Source of the DNA: Gemmatimonadota bacterium | GTDB taxonomy: Bacteria; Gemmatimonadota; Gemmatimonadetes; Gemmatimonadales; Gemmatimonadaceae | NCBI GenBank assembly: GCA_016712265.1 | Contig: JADJRJ010000030.1 | Location: forward strand, 744,001-808,000 | DNA length: 64,000 nt | Direction: 5' to 3' | In this document: one piece after another, positions 58,415-64,000 of the stretch | Layout: each line of letters opens with the position of its first letter | How positions within the stretch are numbered: position 1 is the first letter of the stretch | The notes under the pieces: generated by a model | Database searches by the model: none | Told to the model about the DNA's origin: nothing | Seen by the model: the letters and a program-made list of their open reading frames with translations, nothing else | Position numbers and translations under genes: made by a program

Positions 58415-59458
58415 CTACTCCTCCGGAGCCTCCACGTCGACGGTCAATTCGCCCTTTTTCAGCCCCAGGACGCCCTTGACCTTTTCCTCGACTTCTGCCA
58501 TAAGCGCCGGGTTGTCCTTGAGGAACATCTTGGCGTTTTCCCGGCCCTGACCGATCCGCTGTCCGCCGTAGGAATACCAGGCGCCGGACTTGTCGATGAT
58601 CCCGGCCTCCGATCCGATATCCACCAGCAGGGACGTGAGCGAAATGCCCTCGGCATACATGATGTCGAACTCGGCCTGCTTGAACGGGGGGGCCACCTTG
58701 TTCTTTACGACCTTGACGCGAACCTGTGACCCGATGACCTCCTCCTTGTCCTTCACGGCGCCGATCCGCCGAATGTCGAGACGGAGCGAGGCGTAGAACT
58801 TCAGTGCCTTGCCGCCGGTGGTGGTCTCGGGGTTGCCAAACATCACCCCGATCTTCTCACGCAACTGGTTGATGAAGATCACGGCCGTCCGCGAGCGCGC
58901 GATGGCACCGGTGAGCTTTCGCAAGGCCTGGCTCATGAGGCGCGCCTGCAACCCCACGTGGGAGTCCCCCATGTCGCCCTCGATTTCGGCTTTCGGCACC
59001 AGCGCCGCGACCGAATCGACCACGATCACGTCGACCGCGCCCGAGCGCACCAGGATCTCGCAAATCTCCATGGCCTGCTCTCCGGTGTCCGGCTGCGACA
59101 CCAGCAGGTTCTCGATGTCGACCCCGAGCTTCTTGGCGTACTCGACGTCGAGCGCGTGTTCGGCGTCGATGAAGGCAGCCACTCCGCCGCTCCGCTGCGC
59201 ATTCGCGACTACGTGGAGACACAGGGTCGTCTTGCCACTCGACTCCGGGCCGTAGATCTCGGTGACTCGCCCCCGAGGGATCCCACCGATGCCAATCGCT
59301 GCATCAAGGTTGATCGCCCCCGTCGGGATGCAGGCGATCGGTACCCGCGCCGACTCGCTCCCCATCCGCATGATGGCGCCCTTTCCGCAGTTCTTCTCGA
59401 TCTGCGAGATGGCGAGACCCAGCGCCTTTCGTCGGTCATCCTGCGTTGCTGCCGCCAT
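58415..59458 (-). CDS. recA: Recombinase RecA
   Basis: ATP-dependent strand-exchange protein and LexA coprotease. Walker A GPESSGKTTLCLHVV, VIVVDSVAALVPKAEIEGDMGD (Walker B and L1) and the L2 loop INQLREKIGVMFGNPETTTGG are intact; 347 residues from ATG at 59458. GTG 59467 and ATG 59464 are also in frame, but the last ATG has GGTGA five bases upstream. recX follows. No clear LexA operator was recognised upstream. Confidence 0.97.
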   Translation of the reverse strand: MAAATQDDRRKALGLAISQIEKNCGKGAIMRMGSESARVPIACIPTGAINLDAAIGIGGIPRGRVTEIYGPESSGKTTLCLHVVANAQRSGGVAAFIDAEHALDVEYAKKLGVDIENLLVSQPDTGEQAMEICEILVRSGAVDVIVVDSVAALVPKAEIEGDMGDSHVGLQARLMSQALRKLTGAIARSRTAVIFINQLREKIGVMFGNPETTTGGKALKFYASLRLDIRRIGAVKDKEEVIGSQVRVKVVKNKVAPPFKQAEFDIMYAEGISLTSLLVDIGSEAGIIDKSGAWYSYGGQRIGQGRENAKMFLKDNPALMAEVEEKVKGVLGLKKGELTVDVEAPEE

Positions 59459-59533
59459 GTGCATCACCCAAGGTGTGGTGTGGTGGGGAAAGGCGCCGAT
59501 CGCCGAAAGTGCGCCGCCGAACGCCGCCCGAAC

Positions 59534-59561
59534 AAAATACGAAACCCTCGCAAGAACTCAA
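59534..59561 (-). promoter_or_regulatory. Possible recA promoter
   Basis: On the minus strand TTGAGT (59556-59561) and TATTTT (59534-59539), separated by 16 bases, match sigma-70-type boxes at four of six positions each. The -35 box overlaps the yraN stop, giving recA its own promoter about 75 bases before its start. Confidence 0.4.
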
Positions 59562-59929
59562 GCGCCACTTTCAAGAGAAAATGCATTCTCCACATGCCGT
59601 ACACGGACAACCTCTCCGTTAACCAAAACGCCGACAACATCGAAGCGATACGACTCCCCCCGACGCCCGAACCGATCAACCCATGTGTGAGCTGAACGCG
59701 CCAACTCCCTCTGCTTGCGCCAGTTAACCGCTGCCACCGGTCCACCGAATGCGGCCCCGCGGCGCGTCTTCACTTCCACAAAGGTGACCAGACCATCGCG
59801 TTCCGCGACGAGGTCAATGTCGCGATGGCCGGACCGGTACCGGCGGTGCAGCACGCGCCAGCCCCGGCGGCGAAGCCAGCGTTCGGCAATCTGCTCGCCT
59901 ACGATCCCGAGTTCGTACGGTGTCTGCAC
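59558..59929 (-). CDS. yraN: YraN family protein (UPF0102)
   Basis: Endonuclease-fold protein of 123 residues from GTG at 59929, preceded by a GGCGGGG stretch. Family motifs are LGIVGEQIAERWLRRRGWRVLHRRYRSGHRDIDLVAERDGLVTFVEVKTR, with the restriction-endonuclease-like Asp, Glu and Lys residues in DIDLV and VEVKTR. Function is not established; a Holliday-junction-nuclease-like role is suspected from the fold. It lies between ftsK and recA. Confidence 0.88.
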   Translation of the reverse strand: MQTPYELGIVGEQIAERWLRRRGWRVLHRRYRSGHRDIDLVAERDGLVTFVEVKTRRGAAFGGPVAAVNWRKQRELARSAHTWVDRFGRRGESYRFDVVGVLVNGEVVRVRHVENAFSLESGA

Positions 59930-60041
59930 CCCGCCATGTTGGCACCCACACGCCCTCGCAGCGTCACCGATCCATCCCCGATCCCAGCATTTTCGCGCAC
60001 CCGGGTTCGGACCCCGGCGCGTTCGCCCACCGTTCCTGACG

Positions 60042-62342
60042 TCAGTCCAGGGACTGCGGAACGATGCGATCCAGGTCGTCGAGGCCGATGAGAATCTCCC
60101 GTGGCTTGGACCCATTGGGCGGGCCCAGCACGCCGGCCGCATGCAGTTGATCGATGACGCGCGCAGCACGACCGTAGCCGATGCCCAAGCGTCGTTGGAG
60201 CAACGACGTCGACCCCAGCTGGTGCTGGATGCAGGTCTCGGCTGCCTTGCGAAAGATCGGGTCGCGCTGCCCTTCGCCTTCCGACGACTCTTCCTCGTCC
60301 TCGCGGTCGAGTGCCTCCTGCGCCTTCATCTCCGCGATGATATCGGCCCGGCGCAACTCCTCACCCGCGGCTCCACGGGCCCGCAGTGCGTCCTGGCGCG
60401 CCTCTGTGCGGGCCGTGAACCAGGCCGTAAGGTGTTCGGTGTCCTCACCGGGGATATACGCCCCCTGCAGGCGCTGGGGCTCGGACTTCCCCGGGGGAAT
60501 GAACAACATGTCGCCGTTGCCCAGCAGCGACTCGGCCCCCATCCCGTCGATGATCGTTCGGCTGTCGATCTGGGACGCCACGCGAAACGCAATGCGGCTC
60601 GGGAAGTTCGCCTTGATCAGGCCGGTGATCACGTTCACCGACGGGCGCTGGGTGGCGAGGATGATGTGGATCCCGATCGCGCGTGCCTTCTGGGCGAGCA
60701 TGGCGAGCGGGGTCTCCACCTCGCCCTGCACCGTCATCATCAGGTCGGCCAACTCGTCGATGACGAGGACCACATACGGCATGATGCCGTCCTTGTACTC
60801 CTCCCGTTCGAACGCGACGTCCGCGCGGCGTGGATGAATCAGCGGCGCACCATCGAGCACGCGCTTGTTGAACTCCTGGATGTTGCGCGCCCCATTGGCC
60901 GCGAGGAGCTCATACCGCTTCTGCATCGTCATCACGGCCCACTTGAGGACGTAGGCAGCGTCGCGATTGTCGGTGATGACCTTGTGCAGCAGGTGTGGCA
61001 GCGCGTTGTAGACCGACAGTTCGACCATCTTCGGGTCGACCATCAGGAACTGCAGGGTCTCCGGGGTGTGCCGGTAGACCAGGCTCGTGATGATGGTGTT
61101 CACGCAGACCGACTTGCCGGAGCCCGTGGCGCCGGCAATGAGCAGGTGCGGCATGCGGGCGAGGTCCGTGACCACCGGGCGCCCCTCGAGGTCGCGGCCG
61201 AGGGCGAGCGGGAGGGCCATGCGCGCGTTCTGGAACTCCGGCGACTCGATCAGCGCCCGAAAGGCCACGACCTGCGGGGTCGGATTGGGGACCTCCACGC
61301 CGACCGCGCCGCGCCCCGGGATCGGGGCAACCACCCGGATACTTGAGGCCCGCATAGCCAAGGCAAGGTCATTCGCCAGATTCGCGAATTGGCGGACCTT
61401 TACACCCGGCGCTGGTTCGATCTCGAACTGGGTGACGACCGGACCGACCGTGTGATCGACGAGCGTCCCCTCCACCTTGAAGGTCCGGAGCGCGTCCATG
61501 AGCTTCACCCCCATAGCCTCCAACTCGCGCTTGCCGAGCTCGGGTTCCGAGGGTGGCGCCGGGGTCAGCAGCTCAGGAGAGGGCAAGGCGTAGGCGAGCG
61601 CGTCTTCGCTGCTCACCAGGATGGGCGCCACCACGGCCACGTCGGGCACCGGCGCCGCTGGCGCAGGGACCGCCTTTTTCTCCTTGCGCTTCCGACGCTC
61701 GGCCAGCTGATCTACCGTGGGCTCCACGGCGAGCGGCCGCGCGGGTTCGGCGGGAACGTACCCTTCGACCGCAGGCATCTCCTCCGGCGGCGGCTCGAGC
61801 ACAGCGGCAAGCGGTGGTTTGACCTGCGCGGACGCGGCCGAACCGATCACCATGCGCACGGGGTTCCAGCGCAAGCTCCACGCGGTAAGCGCCGACCCGC
61901 TCATCAGGAGCGCCAGCCAGCCACCTGCCGTGCCGAGGGCTCGCCGCAGATAGAACGAGACGAAGCCACCCCAGAGTCCCCCGGGGCTGTCCGGACGCGG
62001 GGTTCCGTCACTCCACAAGCCGATCGCGATCGGCAGGAGGGCGAGGAGACCGACCGTAAAGAGCGTCCAGCGACGATCTGCGTCCTGCGGGATCCGCCGC
62101 AGCACGCGCAGCCCATGCAACAGGGGGAGGAGTGGGAGCAGCCAGGTGGTTGAGGCCCCCAGTGCCCCCTGGGTCGCCGCCTTCAGGCAGGCGCCGACCG
62201 GGCCAAAGCGCCCCGTCGCCGCTGCACAAGATGTGTAGGGATCCACCGGCTGAAGCGCCACGGCGCCGGCGAGGAACACGGCGAGGATGATCCACGCGAC
62301 CCCGGCGATTTCGCGCCGCACGCCACTGGACACGCCGGTCAC
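60042..62342 (-). CDS. ftsK: DNA translocase FtsK
   Basis: Pumps chromosome DNA through the division septum. The 766 residues comprise four hydrophobic N-terminal helices (about 12-200), a linker rich in Pro and Glu, and the motor: Walker A LLIAGATGSGKSVCVNTII, Walker B YVVLVIDELADLMM and the C-terminal gamma winged helix DPIFRKAAETCIQHQLGSTSLLQRRLGIGYGRAARVIDQL, which reads polar KOPS sequences. GTG start overlapping comB by four bases. Confidence 0.96.
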   Translation of the reverse strand: MTGVSSGVRREIAGVAWIILAVFLAGAVALQPVDPYTSCAAATGRFGPVGACLKAATQGALGASTTWLLPLLPLLHGLRVLRRIPQDADRRWTLFTVGLLALLPIAIGLWSDGTPRPDSPGGLWGGFVSFYLRRALGTAGGWLALLMSGSALTAWSLRWNPVRMVIGSAASAQVKPPLAAVLEPPPEEMPAVEGYVPAEPARPLAVEPTVDQLAERRKRKEKKAVPAPAAPVPDVAVVAPILVSSEDALAYALPSPELLTPAPPSEPELGKRELEAMGVKLMDALRTFKVEGTLVDHTVGPVVTQFEIEPAPGVKVRQFANLANDLALAMRASSIRVVAPIPGRGAVGVEVPNPTPQVVAFRALIESPEFQNARMALPLALGRDLEGRPVVTDLARMPHLLIAGATGSGKSVCVNTIITSLVYRHTPETLQFLMVDPKMVELSVYNALPHLLHKVITDNRDAAYVLKWAVMTMQKRYELLAANGARNIQEFNKRVLDGAPLIHPRRADVAFEREEYKDGIMPYVVLVIDELADLMMTVQGEVETPLAMLAQKARAIGIHIILATQRPSVNVITGLIKANFPSRIAFRVASQIDSRTIIDGMGAESLLGNGDMLFIPPGKSEPQRLQGAYIPGEDTEHLTAWFTARTEARQDALRARGAAGEELRRADIIAEMKAQEALDREDEEESSEGEGQRDPIFRKAAETCIQHQLGSTSLLQRRLGIGYGRAARVIDQLHAAGVLGPPNGSKPREILIGLDDLDRIVPQSLD

Positions 62343-63091
62343 CGCGTGCGCGCTCGGCCCTGGGCCGTCACCTGCCGCTCCGCGTACACCGGCACCACCG
62401 GGTGGGCGTCCACCGACGCAGCCAGCGCCAGATCACCCGCGAAGCCGGCCTCGGTCAGCGCTCGCCCGTGGGCCGTCTGCTCAAGGCAAGCGAGCAGGTC
62501 CCGGCCGTAGCGCCGGTCCAGCGCCACCACGGCCCGGGCCGCGTCGTTCCATGCGGCCCCGGCCAGTCGCCTGGAGAGGGCGCGCAATAAGCGACCCGCG
62601 CAGATCGCATCCTCCATGGCGAACTGCCGCTCCGATCCGGCACAGACGATCGCAATCGGCAGTCCTCGGCGCACTGCGCCCCGCAGCACCCCGACCGTGG
62701 CCGCCAGATTCACGAACGCCCCCAACACGACCTCCGTCGCGCCCTGCACCGCGGACAGCGCCACCGTCCCGTTGGTTGTGGTCATCAGGATCGTCTTCCC
62801 CTCGACCACTTCGCGCGTGAATTCCGCAGGCGAGTTGCCAAGGTCAAAACCGGAAATGCGCCCCATGCGGCGCTCCCCGGCCAACAGCACCTCCGACCGA
62901 TCAAACGATTTGAAGCGAACGACGGCATCCTCGGCCGACTCAAATGGGATCACGGCCCGCGCCCCGTTGGCCAGCGCCGTCGCGACGCTGGTCGTCGCCC
63001 GCAGCACGTCGATCACGACGACCATCCGGCCCTGCCACTCGGTGGGTGGCAGCGCCACCACCCCGAAGTAGACATCCACGCGTGCGCTCAC
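62339..63091 (-). CDS. comB: 2-phosphosulfolactate phosphatase family protein
   Basis: ComB-family magnesium-dependent acid phosphatase of 250 residues. The core shows VVVIDVLRATTSVATALANGARAVIPFES, LLAGERRMGRISGFDLGNSPAEF, ILMTTTNGTVAL and CAGSERQFAMEDAICAGRL. ComB acts in coenzyme M synthesis in archaea; bacterial homologues without that pathway are common and their substrate is unclear, so the name is by family only. GTG start overlapping accC (GTGA), and coupled to ftsK. Confidence 0.88.
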   Translation of the reverse strand: MSARVDVYFGVVALPPTEWQGRMVVVIDVLRATTSVATALANGARAVIPFESAEDAVVRFKSFDRSEVLLAGERRMGRISGFDLGNSPAEFTREVVEGKTILMTTTNGTVALSAVQGATEVVLGAFVNLAATVGVLRGAVRRGLPIAIVCAGSERQFAMEDAICAGRLLRALSRRLAGAAWNDAARAVVALDRRYGRDLLACLEQTAHGRALTEAGFAGDLALAASVDAHPVVPVYAERQVTAQGRARTR

Positions 63092-64000
63092 GCGGGCTGC
63101 TGGAGGATGGTGGTCAGCTCGCGCTCGAGGAACTTCGTGTCGAAGTTCCCCTCCCGGAACTCGGGGTGCTCCATCACGCGGGCGAGGAAGGGGGCCGTCG
63201 TCGTGACCCCCTCGATGATGAAGCTCTCGAGCGCCAGCAACATGCGGCGACGTGCCTCCTCGCGGTTCTTCCCCTGCACGATCACCTTGGCGATCATCGA
63301 GTCATAGTACGGCGGCACGCGATACCCGGCATAGGCGTGCGTATCCAGCCGCACCCCGGGCCCACCCGGCGGATGAAACACGTCAATGCGCCCAGGCGAC
63401 GGCTGGAAGCCACGCGCCGGGTCCTCCGCGTTGATGCGACACTCGATGACATGGCCACGTAGCTCCGGCGTCTCGGTAACGGACAGTGGCTCGCCCGCAG
63501 CCACCCGGATCTGCTCCTTTACCAGGTCGACCCCGGTGAGCACCTCCGTCACCGGATGCTCCACCTGGATGCGCGTGTTCATCTCCATGAAGTAGTACGA
63601 ACCATCGCTGTCCAACAGCATCTCGATCGTACCAGCGCCAACATAGTTGATCGACTTGGCGCCACGCACCGCGGCCTCACCCATCGCCGCGCGCAACTCC
63701 GGCGTCATCGCCGGGCTCGGCGCTTCCTCGATCAGCTTCTGGTGACGGCGCTGGATCGAGCAGTCTCGCTCCCCGAGGTGGATCACATGCCCGTGTTGGT
63801 CGCCCAGGATCTGGAACTCGATGTGACGGGGCCGCTCGAGGTATTTCTCGACGTACACGTCCCCATCACCAAACGCGGAGAGCGCCTCCGAACGCGCGAG
63901 ACCAAAGGAACGCAAGAACTCCTCGGCCTCTCGCGCCACGCGCATCCCCTTCCCGCCACCACCGGCCGACGCCTTGATGATCACCGGAAAGCCAATCTCC
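63088..64000 (-). CDS. accC: Acetyl-CoA carboxylase biotin carboxylase, N-terminus outside window
   Basis: ATP-grasp enzyme that carboxylates biotin on BCCP in the first step of fatty acid synthesis. About 303 C-terminal residues are present; the frame is open at the window edge, reading GEIGFPVIIKASAGGGGKGMR. Other motifs are RPRHIEFQILGDQHGHVIHLGERDCSIQRRHQKLIEE, MEMNTRIQVEHPVTE and ECRINAEDP. Absence of extra domains after YDSMIAKVIV indicates a free AccC subunit rather than pyruvate carboxylase. comB follows through GTGA. Confidence 0.94.
   Translation of the reverse strand, partial: EIGFPVIIKASAGGGGKGMRVAREAEEFLRSFGLARSEALSAFGDGDVYVEKYLERPRHIEFQILGDQHGHVIHLGERDCSIQRRHQKLIEEAPSPAMTPELRAAMGEAAVRGAKSINYVGAGTIEMLLDSDGSYYFMEMNTRIQVEHPVTEVLTGVDLVKEQIRVAAGEPLSVTETPELRGHVIECRINAEDPARGFQPSPGRIDVFHPPGGPGVRLDTHAYAGYRVPPYYDSMIAKVIVQGKNREEARRRMLLALESFIIEGVTTTAPFLARVMEHPEFREGNFDTKFLERELTTILQQPA

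Noticed and set aside
59468..59557. LexA box upstream of recA
   Set aside because: Neither CTGT-N8-ACAG nor GAAC-N4-GTTC-type dyads could be identified convincingly; the LexA motif of this group is not known to me.
1..64000. CRISPR arrays, insertion sequences, rRNA genes, prophage
   Set aside because: No regularly spaced repeats, transposase, phage structural genes or rRNA sequence were seen on either strand.

Overview
The window is a GC-rich, very densely packed stretch of bacterial chromosome. GTG starts, four-base ATGA/GTGA stop-start overlaps and few non-coding gaps are the rule. Heptose/LPS-type sugar genes (a heptose-7-phosphate kinase and a GmhA-like isomerase), GDP-mannose dehydratase, heme A synthase and ComB point to a Gram-negative, oxygen-respiring bacterium. 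The general style suggests Gemmatimonadota, but no rRNA or other decisive marker is present, so that phylum is an inference.

Layout. 1-7.4 kb (minus): nadK (cut by the window edge), dxs, ispA, xseB, xseA, folD and rny, covering isoprenoid precursors, exonuclease VII, one-carbon metabolism and RNA decay. 7.4-9.7 kb: a structured intergenic region and a plus-strand membrane-anchored sulfatase-like gene lying between rny and zapA. 9.7-15.4 kb (minus): zapA, a coiled-coil gene, pheT, pheS, rplT, rpmI and infC, with an infC leader that carries a terminator-like hairpin. 15.4-18 kb: an MBL-fold hydrolase and a DnaQ-type exonuclease (minus), then rex (plus) behind a perfect Rex operator. 18-36.9 kb (minus): one continuous run of dprA, hemW, hrcA, dnaJ, prmA, rsmE, a HIT protein, yqeY-like, mutS2, dnaG, a zinc-ribbon protein, recJ, rsmD, coaD, pta, a STAS/RsbW-type/PP2C signalling trio and rsmA. 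36.9-40.7 kb: obgE, a carboxymuconolactone-decarboxylase-like protein, an asparaginase II-type protein, and the plus-strand heptose kinase.

40.7-44.4 kb is the most accessory-looking part. Two tRNA genes, Ile2(CAU) and Val(CAC), flank a secreted beta-helix lipoprotein and an OFA-type MFS transporter with a 41-residue partner protein. 44.4-53.8 kb (minus): gmd, hflX, an LEA-type lipoprotein, rarA, a conserved-looking unknown, cca, a second unrelated asparaginase, an SDR, a GmhA-like isomerase, a CpsB-like PHP phosphatase and a short unknown. 53.8-64 kb: alaS, ctaA (plus), recX, recA, yraN, ftsK, comB and accC (cut by the window edge).

Most genes are information-processing and core-metabolism genes. 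Points that stand out are: an octamer, CGTTAGGC, seen 22 times in both orientations and in several coding phases; the Rex autoregulatory site; probable AUU start codons for infC and hflX; a micro-gene downstream of the MFS transporter; and a folded intergenic RNA candidate between zapA and rny. No CRISPR array, insertion sequence, prophage or rRNA operon was seen.
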